Below the pieces are notes generated by a model. That model was not told the origin of the DNA. It searched no databases and saw nothing but the letters and a program-made list of their open reading frames with translations. DNA of 64,000 nt, from NCBI RefSeq assembly GCF_963662255.1, contig NC_085055.1, positions 21,756,204 through 21,820,203 on the forward strand, given 5' to 3'. This DNA is from Cinclus cinclus. Its lineage: Eukaryota; Chordata; Aves; Passeriformes; Cinclidae. Below, in pieces: positions 44,513 through 55,984 of the stretch (positions within the stretch are counted from its first letter, which is position 1; each line of letters begins with the position of its first letter). The translations under genes and the position numbers were made by a program.

Positions 44513-44818
44513 TCACACCTGCTCTGCAGAGCTGCTTTCCATGATGTGTCCTGGTGCCTGGGGCTGCATCTCCCCCGGGGGAGGACTCTGCTTGGCCCTT
44601 GGTTGAATTTCAGGACGTTCCATCAGCTCAATTCTCCAGCTTGGTGAGGTCCTTGTGGGTGCAGAATCACCCTCTGGTGTCTCAGCAGCTCCTCCCACTG
44701 TAGGAGATTCCGCAGACGTGCTGAAGGTGCCCTGGGCCCCATTATTCAGGCCACCAGCAAGAAGGAAAAGGACCAGTCCCAGTACTGATGCCTGGGCTAC
44801 ACTGATGATGATCAGCCT
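44513..44818 (-). CDS. Membrane-segment frame (unit B)
   Basis: Same 101-codon frame and donor as in unit A. In this unit there are no PSI exons to its right, because T2 stands in place of T1, so it cannot belong to a complete PTTG1IP-like gene here. Confidence 0.3.
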   Translation of the reverse strand, partial: RLIIISVAQASVLGLVLFLLAGGLNNGAQGTFSTSAESPTVGGAAETPEGDSAPTRTSPSWRIELMERPEIQPRAKQSPPPGEMQPQAPGHIMESSSAEQV

Positions 44819-45187
44819 CTATCTCAGCTTCATGCTGAGATCAACACCCTCTACTTAAAAGCCAGGATCAACACTTCCAATCACTTCCTCACAGGGCAGA
44901 GCTTATTTGCAACGTTCCGCCTTTCCCCAGCCCTCTGCTTTCTCCAAACTCATGAGAAAGGTCTGGCTGATCATTTATCAGTCCCACTAAGCATTTTCCC
45001 CCTTCAAATACAGCAGCTTTGGTATACAACATAGAGTCTGTTGAATTCTTTGCCTCTTCCACCACTTTTCTTGAAGATACCATCGTAGCACTTACACACC
45101 ACAGCTGCCTCTTGGAATCATTTGCTGCCCCCTGCAAACAAGCAGGTCCTTTGGCACAGACTCTCCAGCACCAGGCACCTCCGGGGC

Positions 45188-45188
<1 letters not shown>

Positions 45189-45224
<36 letters not shown>
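45189..45224. repeat. CTG/CAG repeat, 12 units (unit B)
   Basis: Twelve perfect units, as in unit A. Confidence 0.97.
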
Positions 45225-45227
<3 letters not shown>

Positions 45228-45440
45228 CCGTAGCCCTGCTGTGAATGGAATGGAAGAGGCTGTGATGACAGCTGGCCACCCCAGCACAGTTACCCACCTG
45301 CACTTGGGAAGACTGTGGTCACAGCTCAGTCTGTCCCTGCGATTTCACCTCTCACAGTGAAATCCCACCTGTTTGTCCCACCTTCCCTATCACCTGCTTG
45401 GCATTGGCCCAGTGCCAGCTTTTTGTGGCCTTTATGTGCC

Positions 45441-48400
45441 TTTATGTGCTGCTGAACTCCCCTGTGGCTCAAAGCCAAGCTCCCCGTTACATCTTCTTAA
45501 CCCCTTCTTTCCAACTTCCCTTGCGCATCCTCCTTCTACCCACGGAAAATGGTGGGCCATTCTTCCACTCCTCAGCTCTGCTGTCCCCATCACTACCTGC
45601 TTCCCCAACCCAGTCAGGACACCTTTCCATTGTGCCAGCCTTGCAAAGGAACAGTTAATCCTCATTAAATCTTTTACTGGCTGCTGGGCTCCACTCTCAC
45701 TTACACTGCAGATGCTTCTTCCCAGACCTGAGCAGGCACCTTGCCCACCCAACAACACAGCTTCACCTCCCCACCGTGGCCCAGCCAAGCCAAAGGCTTC
45801 CCCAGCTTTGCAGATCAGCAGCCACTTGATCCCCTCACACAGCAACCTTCACAGCAGCAATTAGAAACTTCAGGAGTAGCTCCAACCACAGCTTATGGGA
45901 GGAAGCCCCTGGCATGAGGATGCTGGAGCCCAGGACGAGCTCAGGATGACAGCACAGGACACAGGGCCTCTCTCCAGGGACACTGGGTGCTGCTCTGGCA
46001 GCATGGCACGGCCTCTGCTTGTCCCCAGGGCATGGCTACATTCCATTCGGGCAGGGCTTGGCTCCCAGCAGGTCTCTTGGCTGCCCTTGCTCAGCAGAGG
46101 AGGACAGAGCCAGTCACAAGCGGGGTCTCGGGAAGGGGAAGGTGCTTGCAGGGTTCCCCCATCACTGATGGGTTTGGAGGCACCAGCCCTTCGTGCTGAG
46201 AGCAGGGCCAGTGGGAGTGCTCGGGGAACCCAACATGAATTGACTGGTGCCAGTCCCAGGGAAGGAGGGGGACTGGAGCCTCGTGCAGCCCAGCAAGGGC
46301 AAGGCAGCCCAAAAGGCTGTAGCACCAGCTGTCCCTGGATGTTGCTGGCTCTCAAACAAAGCCCCCACAACTTTCCCTCGACCTTTGGTTGGCGGCCTTC
46401 GGGCCAACACACACAGGAAAATTCCAGGGCACAACCAGGACCCTTATCATCACTTCCCCTTCTCTTTCCTGGGTGCCACAGTCTAGTTTCCATGCACAAG
46501 GAGATTCAAGGCAAACGGGGATCTCTTTGAATCCTCCTCTCCCGCCTATGCACACCTGAACACTCCTCTGTCAGCGCCACCCTGGGCTCCTGGGCAGCAC
46601 TGGAACACGGCCCCTGCCCAGTCCAGGACCGTCAAGCTGTCTCGCACAGAAGGTGGGACAGCAGTTATCAGAGAGCTTGACACAGTCCATCCCTTTGTTC
46701 CTCCCACCCGAGACCTGCTTGGGCAGTAGCCAAAGACAAGCTGCAGTAAGTCACGTGCAAGTCCTGTCCTTGGAACAGGCTGGCAGCAGCCAGGGCCTGG
46801 CAGCCAGCACAGCCCGGGCAGCAGCAGCAAGGGCTCCCGGCTGCTTTAGTCCCTCCAGTTCAGCTGGAGCAGCTTGTGCTGAGCTCCAGAGCCCTGCATG
46901 CAGAGGGAGCACTTGAGCCAAGCCCAGGCAGCCCCAGGAGTCCCCCCAGCTGGCAGGAGGCCACAAGCAGCTTTCCTCAGCCCAGCCTCTCGCAGTCCCC
47001 GCAGTCCCCTCATCGTCCTTCCCACCCCAACTCCCTCACACAGCTCCAGCTGCAGCCTGAACCTCCAGGCCACCCCACGAACACAAGGCCTCTCTCCTAG
47101 AGATGACAGGGGACAAAAGGCCACTGCCTCATCACTGTCATTGTAAGAAACTTCTTCTTTTTATCTGTTCTAAATAGATCCTCTTTTAGGTACTCCGCGC
47201 TGACATGACTCCACCACTGAAATTGTTTCCAAAGCCTGCAGCAGCATCAGTGCTTCTGGAACCCTTTGGGGGTTTCAGGACGAGCCTGGCGTTCAGCTCC
47301 CCCCTCCCCACACAGAGCAATCTATGGCAGAGCACGACGCACTCCTTCAGCTGATGACAGAGCCTAAGTCACACGCACCAGAAATGCAGACTCACGTTAA
47401 GAGCTAATCTTCCACGGGACTCATCTCCTCTATAGCAAGTTTTGCAAGCTAAGGAAAGTGCTCTTTTACAATGAAAACTTTTGTGAAGCTGATCACATCA
47501 AAACTAGTATTTCAAGGTCTGACACAAGTTTCAGAAAAGCATACCACAGGGCTCACAAACAGGAGATTCTTCCTCCACAAGCATAAGAGCAGTTTGAACT
47601 CTTGTGGGCAGACAAGAGAGCCCTGCCTCGAGCACAGCACAGGACAGGCAACGACAATTCAGCTCAAGGCTCCTCAGCAAGGGGGTGGGTGAGCATAACC
47701 AAGCCCCAGCTTCCTTCCTCCCTGCTCCAGCCCCCAGAAGCTCACTCCTGTCTGAGCATGAACATACACTAAGCTTGGTCGAAAACAAGGCACTAATCTC
47801 CCCAGAAATCCTTCAGAAAACCCAGCAGCAAGGAGAGGCAGCCAAGAGCCAGCTGTCCTCCAGACCAAGTGCCTAGAAGAGACCTGCACATGCAGGGGTA
47901 GTTCTAGAGAACGTTGATTTCTCAGGTGCATAAGAGCTGAGCAGCACTCCAGTACACTCAGCACTAGAAGCACCAAGAGATTCCCAAAGAAGTCACCACA
48001 CCTCTGGTTCCAGGAGCCCACCTAGGCCAGCAGCCGTGTGAAGAGCCAGAAGCAGTGCACGGAGCCACGTGCCAGCTGCAGAGGACAGATCTCCTGGGAT
48101 TCAGACACCAGCAAGGCCCACAGAGAACCTTCCACTCCCCGGCGCTAGCCACGTCTGGAGCCTCCATCACACCAAAGCATACGGGATGTATTTTGGAGTA
48201 GCTAAATCTTCACAGGTCCTGCTTGCCAGAAGGCTGGCAACTGCTCCCACTCCGCTTCCCCGCCCACACTTCAGGAAGTTTGCAGAACCTTGACTGACTT
48301 CAGCCTGTCATTGCTACACTGGCAGAGAGATGGGGAGGCAGGGGAAGCTCCCACCAGCAGCAAGCTCTCACAGTCATTACCCCAGGCTGGCACTTACCCC

Positions 48401-48744
48401 AGCAGACTCCCCAGCGCGCAGAGCGGAGCTCACACAGCTCGGCCGGGGGAAGGATTCTTCGCACGGGGCATTCCATGCACCTCCTGCTGCCGGCACACCA
48501 CAGGCACTAGAACACAGCAACCAGGCAGCACAGTGTTACTGGGGCACTGCCAGTGACCCGCACTTTGCTTTGGCAGCCACAGCACAGAGCCACTGCTGCT
48601 GGCTCACGACAACCAGATACCACCCAGCAGCAACTGGGTGCTCAGGAGGAACAGCTAGGTCAGCACAGATCACACCAGCAGAGGCAGGCAAGGGGAGTGC
48701 AGGGTTCTAGAGCAAGTAAAGATGCTGAGAATCCTTCTCCTGGT
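45441..48744. repeat. T2 module, copy in unit B; no gene recognised
   Basis: About 3.3 kb found only in units B and C (second copy 52,271-55,573) and nearly identical between them. It is GC-rich, and frames of about 210 codons are open on both strands at once (45,870-46,499 minus, 45,895-46,530 plus), which argues for chance. I see no domain, no LTR and no RNA gene. It ends in a CR1 fragment. Confidence 0.7.
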
Positions 48745-48850
48745 TTACAATCATAGACTATCCTGAGCTGGAAGGGACTCACAAGGATTATTGCGCCAGC
48801 TGCTGGCCCTGCCCAGGACAGCCTTAAGAATGCCACCATGGCTTGCACAA
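48745..48850 (-). mobile_element. CR1 3' fragment at the end of T2 (unit B)
   Basis: AATCATAGACTATCCTGAGC, TGGAAGGGACTCACAAGGAT and CTGCTGGCCCTGCCCAGGAC form the reversed end of the CR1 type that carries CCTGAGTTGGAAGGGACCCA. Its last 29 bases (from CCTTAAGAATGCC) also start the T1 module, so both deletion breakpoints of the array lie at the edges of this element. Confidence 0.8.
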
Positions 48851-49155
48851 AGCAACAGCATGTCCATGGGCCGATTCATGTAGGCCCATTTAAAGTTCAT
48901 TAACTGGTCATTGGAATCCAGCTGAAGTTCACCTGATGTATCCAAAAGTTTATTGTTTGCTTTTCTCATGTATTGAAGCTTTGCTGCTTGCTCGCCTGAT
49001 GTATCTATCAACTGCAAACTCTCTTCAGGACTTCAAACAGGGTTTACTTTCTGCAATAAAGCAGGGACTAAAGCTTTCATTAGAGGCAGAGTAAAACTTT
49101 GAATTTTCAAACTTGAATCTTCCAAAAGGCAATGAAGAAAACCATTCCTTCCTTT
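48851..49155 (-). pseudogene. Protein-like frame with one internal stop (unit C)
   Basis: Same frame and internal TGA. Here the downstream stop is lost at the CAA deletion junction, so the frame runs on into CR1 sequence to 48,751. WANM reads WAYM. Confidence 0.3.
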
Positions 49156-49356
49156 TCACTCGTTCACTACACGGGGCCAGGTGAGAGCAGGGTGGGAGGC
49201 TGGTGCTGACAGAGGCGCCCCTGCTGCAGGGAGAGGGCAGAAAGGGCTCTGGCCTTCTTCAGAGGAACCCCCCTAAATATGAGGTCCATCCCGGCTGAGT
49301 CCACTTCTCCCACAGGCAGTGCCCTTGAGCCGCTGGCCAAGGCTGCCTCCTCCAGC

Positions 49357-49761
49357 CTAGCAGTGCTGTGGGGCTAGGAGAGAGGAGGAGGTTCTGCCCC
49401 AAACCTCCATCTCAGCTTGTCTTAACTGTTGCAGTTGTTGTAGCACTTTGTGTTGGAAAATCAAGTACTGAGACTTCTCTAAAAGAGACAAGAAAAGGGG
49501 GGACTTGATACATAACTCATGGAGTATCCATTTTTGAGTTCCACTGAAGTTGCTGAATAGAGCTTTAGGACTAATTAGCAAAAAAGACAAAAGAATGTAA
49601 AGGTACGCACAAAGGAGGATGGAGCCAGTAGAGAAACAGATAAAGAGGACAACAGAAGTTTTTTTTTGCAAGTTACTTGACAAAAACAATAGTGCTTGCC
49701 CAAATAAAAAGTTCAAAGAGAGGGCACCTGTAATATTGAAGCATTCTGTGAATATGACCAC
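49357..49761 (-). CDS. Hydrophobic frame of 134 codons, intact copy (unit C), unrecognised
   Basis: The frame starts MVIFTECFNITGALSLNFLF and has two to three hydrophobic stretches, then a Gln-rich end (KVLQQLQQLRQAEMEVWG). It is open here and in unit D but frameshifted in A, B and E. No family is recognised. Codon use looks like AT-rich noncoding DNA, so a chance frame is as likely as a gene. Confidence 0.2.
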   Translation of the reverse strand: MVIFTECFNITGALSLNFLFGQALLFLSSNLQKKTSVVLFICFSTGSILLCAYLYILLSFLLISPKALFSNFSGTQKWILHELCIKSPLFLSLLEKSQYLIFQHKVLQQLQQLRQAEMEVWGRTSSSLLAPQHC

Positions 49762-50017
49762 CAGACACCCCTTCCAATGACCTCCAGGACCAAATGAAGA
49801 CTTCCAGTAGAAGGTGAATGCATGCCAATTCGTTTTTGGAAAGTAGTGTTCGTGTATGAGGTAGGAGGTGCATTGTAATGAGTATGTATGATCAGGACTG
49901 AATAAATACCCTGCTGTGAAGTTTCACCACACCCATCAGATTAAAGAGATACTGTTCCATGTATCGAGCGCTGATGAAGAATGTCTGCTCTCTAATGCTA
50001 CAAACAGAATCAAAAGC

Positions 50018-50023
50018 TTTATT
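50018..50023 (-). terminator. Poly(A) signal of RING gene C
   Basis: The minus strand reads CAATAAAGC in the same place as in A and B, with a slightly different context. Confidence 0.6.
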
Positions 50024-50172
50024 GTACAGCTAATAATAGTATCAATATCCTACCCTCTTCCTAAAGTACTACAACAATATGCTTTCCCTCCCACAGCTCC
50101 CACTTCCCCAGTCTTCTGTGCAGACTGCAGAAGAAAGCGGACGAGGCCCTTCTCAGCATCCCGGCTTTCAGT

Positions 50173-50697
50173 TCAGAGGGGCCATGGCGGCTCCACATCA
50201 AACGGGATGACGGGCCGGAGGTGCCGGTTGTCCCCTGCTGCCAACGCTTCGTGTCCCCTCGGCGGTCCCCGCACCAGCCCGTTCCTCTGCAGGTCATCCA
50301 GCTCTCTCCGGGGACGCTGGCGGGGCACAGGGCTCGGTGGCCTATCCCCATCGGCGAGTCTTCGGCGCCGGCCACCTCCAGGAGCCGCATCCTCCTGCTG
50401 CTCCTGCTGCTGCCGCTGCCGCCAGCGCACCACGAAGGGATGGAGGCGGCGGCGGCGGCGAGGTGGGGCCACAACGACAGGGTTGTCCTGGCCCTGCAGC
50501 CGGCGGATGGCCCCGATGGGCCCTTGGCAGATCGGGCAGCTGGCAGCGGTGTCGGGGGCGGCCTGGGGCTGGATGCAGGCGTGGCAGAACACGTGTCCGC
50601 AGGGCTCCACGGCAGCGGGGCTCTGCAGGAAATCCACGCAGATGTGGCAGACCCTGACGGGTCGTGCCGCTGATGGCTCCTGCCTGAGCTCTGCCAT
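50173..50697 (-). CDS. Intronless RING-finger protein, copy C (174 aa)
   Basis: It is identical to copy A except Tyr18 to His, inside the first zinc knuckle (CHIC in place of CYIC). The metal ligands are untouched. Position 18 lies next to the loop that contacts E2 enzymes in RING ligases, so this change may shift E2 preference; that is inference. Promoter and poly(A) signal are present. Confidence 0.8.
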   Translation of the reverse strand: MAELRQEPSAARPVRVCHICVDFLQSPAAVEPCGHVFCHACIQPQAAPDTAASCPICQGPIGAIRRLQGQDNPVVVAPPRRRRRLHPFVVRWRQRQQQEQQEDAAPGGGRRRRLADGDRPPSPVPRQRPRRELDDLQRNGLVRGPPRGHEALAAGDNRHLRPVIPFDVEPPWPL

Positions 50698-50751
50698 TGC
50701 TGCTCCTGGGCTTGAGTCCCCTCAGCTGCCGCAAGGATTCGAAGGCTCGGC

Positions 50752-51038
50752 TTCCACTTGCGGCACTCGGAGGTTCCTCAACCTCTCCAGGGACTCAGAG
50801 GCTCCTCAGTCACTGGCAGCACTCGGAAGCTCCTCTGTCACTGTCAGGACTCGGAGGTTCCTCCTCGGTCACTGGCAGCACTTAGAGCTTCCTCACTCAC
50901 TGTCAGGACTCGGAGGCTCCTCAGACGCTGGCAGCACACAGGCTCTCCAGACACTGACAGCACTCAGGCTCCTCAGATGCTGGCAGCACTCAGAGGCTCC
51001 TCACACAGTGGCAGCACTCGGAGGCTCCTCAGCTGCTA
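50752..51038. repeat. RING 5' leader minisatellite (unit C)
   Basis: Same repeat structure as in unit A. It happens to be open in one plus-strand frame, giving a spurious 390-codon frame across the RING gene. Confidence 0.85.
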
Positions 51039-51081
51039 GTGGGTCACAGTGTGAGTGTTGGGGCACTGCCCAACGCTGCTG

Positions 51082-51225
51082 TTTATAGTTACGTGAGTGG
51101 TGTCACAGTGATCGTGAGTGGTGACATCACAGGGCTCTGTGTGGCACCCAGGACCGCCCCTGGTGTCACAGTGATCGTGAGTGGTGACATCACAGGGCTC
51201 TGTGTGGCACCCAGGACCGCCCCCA
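51082..51225 (-). promoter_or_regulatory. RING gene promoter C: TATA box and two CRE-like 63-bp repeats
   Basis: TATAAA at 51,087-51,082 on the minus strand. Both 63-bp units read GTGTCACAGTGATCG, whereas the first unit in A and B reads GTGTCATAGTG. Confidence 0.55.
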
Positions 51226-51345
51226 TGCACAGAGGCAGATGCTGTGGCACAAAGCCCACCTGGCAGTGGGCTGCACACCTCAGTGTTTGCCCAGCATCCT
51301 TCCAGGCAGTCCCTGCTGGAGTGGGACTGTGCCAGTCACACTTGC

Positions 51346-51651
51346 TCACACCTGCTCTGCAGAGCTGCTTTCCATGATGTGTCCTGGTGCCTGGGGCTGC
51401 ATCTCCCCCGGGGGAGGACTCTGCTTGGCCCTTGGTTGAATTTCAGGACGTTCCATCAGCTCAATTCTCCAGCTTGGTGAGGTCCTTGTGGGTGCAGAAT
51501 CACCCTCTGGTGTCTCAGCAGCTCCTCCCACTGTAGGAGATTCCGCAGACGTGCTGAAGGTGCCCTGGGCCCCATTATTCAGGCCACCAGCAAGAAGGAA
51601 AAGGACCAGTCCCAGTACTGATGGCTGAGCTACACTGATGATGATCAGCCT
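51346..51651 (-). CDS. Membrane-segment frame (unit C)
   Basis: Same 101-codon frame with one change in the hydrophobic stretch (VAQPSVLG). No PSI exons follow in this unit. Confidence 0.3.
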   Translation of the reverse strand, partial: RLIIISVAQPSVLGLVLFLLAGGLNNGAQGTFSTSAESPTVGGAAETPEGDSAPTRTSPSWRIELMERPEIQPRAKQSPPPGEMQPQAPGHIMESSSAEQV

Positions 51652-52020
51652 CTATCTCAGCTTCATGCTGAGATCAACACCCTCTACTTAAAAGCCAGGA
51701 TCAACACTTCCAATCACTTCCTCACAGGGCAGAGCTTATTTGCAACGTTCCGCCTTTCCCCAGCCCTCTGCTTTCTCCAAACTCATGAGAAAGGTCTGGC
51801 TGATCATTTATCAGTCCCACTAAGCATTTTCCCCCTTCAAATACAGCAGCTTTGGAATACAACATAGAGTCTGTTGAATTCTTTGCCTCTTCCACCACTT
51901 TTCTTGAAGATACCATCGTAGCACTTACACACCACAGCTGCCTCTTGGAATCATTTGCTGCCCCCTGCAAACAAGCAGGTCCTTTGGCACAGACTCTCCA
52001 GCACCAGGCACCTCCGGGGC

Positions 52021-52021
<1 letters not shown>

Positions 52022-52054
<33 letters not shown>
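52022..52054. repeat. CTG/CAG repeat, 11 units (unit C)
   Basis: One unit shorter than in A and B. Confidence 0.97.
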
Positions 52055-52057
<3 letters not shown>

Positions 52058-52270
52058 CCGTAGCCCTGCTGTGAATGGAATGGAAGAGGCTGTGATGACA
52101 GCCGGCCACCCCAGCACAGTTACCCACCTGCACTTGGGAAGACTGTGGTCACAGCTCAGTCTGTCCCTGCGATTTCACCTCTCACAGTGAAATCCCACCT
52201 GTTTGTCCCACCTTCCCTATCACCTGCTTGGCATTGGCCCAGTGCCAGCTTTTTGTGGCCTTTATGTGCC

Positions 52271-55200
52271 TTTATGTGCTGCTGAACTCCCCTGTGGCTC
52301 AAAGCCAAGCTCCCCGTTACATCTTCTTAACCCCTTCTTTCCAACTTCCCTTGCGCATCCTCCTTCTACCCACGGAAAATGTTGGGCCACTCTTCCACTC
52401 CTCAGCTCTGCTGTCCCCATCACTACCTGCTTCCCCAACCCAGTCAGGACACCTTTCCATTGTGCCAGCCTTGCAAAGAACAGTTAATTCTCATTAAATC
52501 TTTTACTGGCTGCTGGGCTCCACTCTCACTTACACTGCAGATGCTTCTTCCCAGACCTGAGCAGGCACCTTGCCCACCCAACGACACAGCTTCACCTCCC
52601 CACCGTGGCCCAGCCAAGCCAAAGGCTTCCCCAGCTTTGCAGATCAGCAGCCACTTGATCCCCTCACACAGCAACCTTCACAGCAGCAATTAGAAACTTC
52701 AGGAGTAGCTCCAACCACAGCTTATGGGAGGAAGCCCCTGGCATGAGGATGCTGGAGCCCAGGACGAGCTCAGGATGACAGCACAGGACACAGGGCCTCT
52801 CTCCAGGGACACTGGGTGCTGCTCTGGCAGCATGGCACGGCCTCTGCTTGTCCCCAGGGCATGGCTACATTCCATTCGGGCAGGGCTTGGCTCCCAGCTG
52901 GTCTCTTGGCTGCCCTTGCTCAGCAGAGGAGGACAGAGCCAGTCACAAGCGGGGTCTCGGGAAGGGGAAGGTGCTTGCAGGGTTCCCCCATCACTGATGG
53001 GTTTGGAGGCACCAGCCCTTCGTGCTGAGAGCAGGGCCAGTGGGAGTGCTCGGGGAACCCAACATGAATTGACTGGTGCCAGTCCCAGGGAAGGAGGGGG
53101 ACTGGAGCCTCGTGCAGCCCAGCAAGGGCAAGGCAGCCCAAAAGGCTGTAGCACCAGCTGTCCCTGGATGTTGCTGGCTCTCAAACAAAGCCCCCACAAC
53201 TTTCCCTCGACCTTTGGTTGGCGGCCTTCGGGCCAGCACACACAGGAAAATTCCAGGGCACAACCAGGACCCTTATCATCACTTCCCCTTCTCTTTCCTG
53301 GGTGCCACAGTCTAGTTTCCATGCACAAGGAGATTCAAGGCAAACGGGGATCTCTTTGAATCCTCCTCTCCCGCCTATGCACACCTGAACACGCCTCTGT
53401 CAGCGCCACCCTGGGCTCCTGGGCAGCACTGGAACACGGCCCCTGCCCAGTCCAGGACCGTCAAGCTGTCTCGCACAGAAGGTGGGACAGCAGTTATCAG
53501 AGAGCTTGACACAGTCCATCCCTTTGTTCCTCCCACCCGAGACCTGCTCGGGCAGTAGCCAAAGACAAGCTGCAGTAAGTCACGTGCAAGTCCTGTCCTT
53601 GGAACAGGCTGGCAGCAGCCAGGGCCTGGCAGCCAGCACAGCCCGGGCAGCAGCAGCAAGGGCTCCCGGCTGCTTTAGTCCCTCCAGTTCAGCTGGAGCA
53701 GCTTGTGCTGAGCTCCAGAGCCCTGCATGCAGAGGGAGCACTTGAGCCAAGCCCAGGCAGCCCCAGGAGTCCCCCCAGCTGGCAGGAGGCCACAAGCAGC
53801 TTTCCTCAGCCCAGCCTCTCGCAGTCCCCGCAGTCCCCTCATCGTCCTTCCCACCCCAACTCCCTCACACAGCTCCAGCTGCAGCCTGAACCTCCAGGCC
53901 ACCCCACGAACACAAGGCCTCTCTCCTAGAGATGGCAGGGGACAAAAGGCCACTGCCTCATCACTGTCATTGTAAGAAACTTCTTCTTTTTATCTGTTCT
54001 AAATAGATCCTCTTTTAGGTATTCCGCGCTGACATGACTCCACCACTGAAATTGTTTCCAAAGCCTGCAGCAGCATCAGTGCTTCTGGAACCCTTTGGGG
54101 GTTTCAGGACGAGCCTGGCGTTCAGCTCCCCCCTCCCCACACAGAGCAATCTATGGCAGAGCACGACGCACTCCTTCAGCTGATGACAGAGCCTAAGTCA
54201 CACGCACCAGAAATGCAGACTCACGTTAAGAGCTAATCTTCCACGGGACTCATCTCCTCTATAGCAAGTTTTGCAAGCTAAGGAAAGTGCTCTTTTACAA
54301 TGAAACCTTTTGTGAAGCTGATCACATCAAAACTAGTATTTCAAGGTCTGACACAAGTTTCAGAAAAGCATACCACAGGGCTCACAAACAGGAGATTCTT
54401 CCTCCACAAGCATAAGAGCAGTTTGAACTCTTGTGGGCAGACAAGAGAGCCCTGCCTCGAGCACAGCACAGGACAGGCAACGACAATTCAGCTCAAGGCT
54501 CCTCAGCAAGGGGGTGGGTGAGCACAACCAAGCCCCAGCTTCCTTCCTCCCTGCTCCAGCCCCCAGAAGCTCACTCCTGTCTGAGCATGAACATACACTA
54601 AGCTTGGTCGAAAACAAGGCACTAATCTCCCCAGAAATCCTTCAGAAAACCCAGCAGCAAGGAGAGGCAGCCAAGAGCCAGCTGTCCTCCAGACCAAGCT
54701 CCTAGAAGAGACCTGCACATGCAGGGGTAGTTCTAGAGAACGTTGATTTCTCAGGTGCATAAGAGCTGAGCAGCACTCCAGTACACTCAGCACTAGAAGC
54801 ACCAAGAGATTCCCAAAGAAGTCACCACACCTCTGGTTCCAGGAGCCCACCTGGGCCAGCAGCCGTGTGAAGAGCCAGAAGCAGTGCACGGAGCCACGTG
54901 CCAGCTGCAGAGGACAGATCTCCTGGGATTCAGACACCAGCAAGGCCCACAGAGAACCTTCCACTCCCCGGCGCTAGCCACGTCTGGAGCCTCCATCACA
55001 CCAAAGCATACGGGATGTATTTTGGAGTAGCTAAATCTTCACAGGTCCTGCTTGCCAGAAGGCTGGCAACTGCTCCCACTCCGCTTCCCCGCCCACACTT
55101 CAGGAAGTTTGCAGAACCTTGACTGACTTCAGCCTGTCATTGCTACACTGGCAGAGAGATGGGGAGGCAGGGGAAGCTCCCACCAGCAGCAAGCTCTCAC

Positions 55201-55573
55201 AGTCATTACCCCAGGCTGGCACTTACCCCAGCAGACTCCCCAGCGCGCAGAGCGGAGCTCACACAGCTCGGCCGGGGGAAGGATTCTTCGCACGGGGCAT
55301 TCCATGCACCTCCTGCTGCCGGCACACCACAGGCACTAGAACACAGCAACCAGGCAGCACAGTGTTACTGGGGCACTGCCAGTGACCCGCACTTTGCTTT
55401 GGCAGCCACAGCACAGAGCCACTGCTGCTGGCTCACGACAACCAGATACCACCCAGCAGCAACTGGGTGCTCAGGAGGAACAGCTAGGTCAGCACAGATC
55501 ACAGCAGCAGAGGCAGGCAAGGGGAGTGCAGGGTTCTAGAGCAAGTAAAGATGCTGAGAATCCTTCTCCTGGT
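52271..55573. repeat. T2 module, copy in unit C
   Basis: Nearly identical to 45,441-48,744, with scattered single-base differences (for example GTTGGGCCACTC at 52,381 against GGTGGGCCATTC at 45,551) and a 1-base indel. Nothing recognisable is encoded. Confidence 0.85.
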
Positions 55574-55679
55574 TTACAATCATAGACTATCCTGAGCTGG
55601 AAGGGACTCACAAGGATTATTGCGCCAGCTGCTGGCCCTGCCCAGGACAGCCTTAAGAATGCCACCATGGCTTGCACAA
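55574..55679 (-). mobile_element. CR1 3' fragment at the end of T2 (unit C)
   Basis: Copy of the fragment at 48,745, with the same junction to the R block. Confidence 0.8.
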
Positions 55680-55984
55680 AGCAACAGCATGTCCATGGGC
55701 CGATTCATGTAGGCCCATTTAAAGTTCATTAACTGGTCATTGGAATCCAGCTGAAGTTCACCTGATGTATCCAAAAGTTTATTGTTTGCTTTTCTCATGT
55801 ATTGAAGCTTTGCTGCTTGCTCGCCTGATGTATCTATCAACTGCAAACTCTCTTCAGGACTTCAAACAGGGTTTACTTTCTGCAATAAAGCAGGGACTAA
55901 AGCTTTCGTTAGAGGCAGAGTAAAACTTTGAATTTTCAAACTTGAATCTTCCAAAAGGCAATGAAGAAAACCATTCCTTCCTTT
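55680..55984 (-). pseudogene. Protein-like frame with one internal stop (unit D)
   Basis: As in unit C, including the WAYM variant and the run-on into CR1 sequence. Confidence 0.3.

Larger units (their letters stand above)
38929..48847. repeat. Array unit B (S-R-T2), about 9.9 kb
   Basis: It repeats unit A at an offset of 7,490 through about 45,440, then continues into the T2 module in place of T1. Its right end joins directly to R of unit C at CAA, so T1 and S are missing there. Confidence 0.95.
48848..55676. repeat. Array unit C (R-T2), 6,829 bp
   Basis: It lacks the S block and begins directly with R. It repeats in unit D at an offset of 6,829 up to the T2/T1 difference. Confidence 0.95.

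Noticed and set aside
45870..46530. Overlapping 209- and 211-codon frames on opposite strands in T2
   Set aside because: Both are open at once in GC-rich DNA, neither has domain-like composition, and with only two near-identical copies persistence says nothing about selection.
49916..51088. 390-codon plus-strand frame across RING copy C (and 212-243-codon versions in A, B, D)
   Set aside because: It is antisense to the RING gene and its length comes from the GC-rich RING sequence and the stop-poor minisatellite. The same frame is much shorter in the other units, while the minus-strand RING shows all eight zinc ligands.
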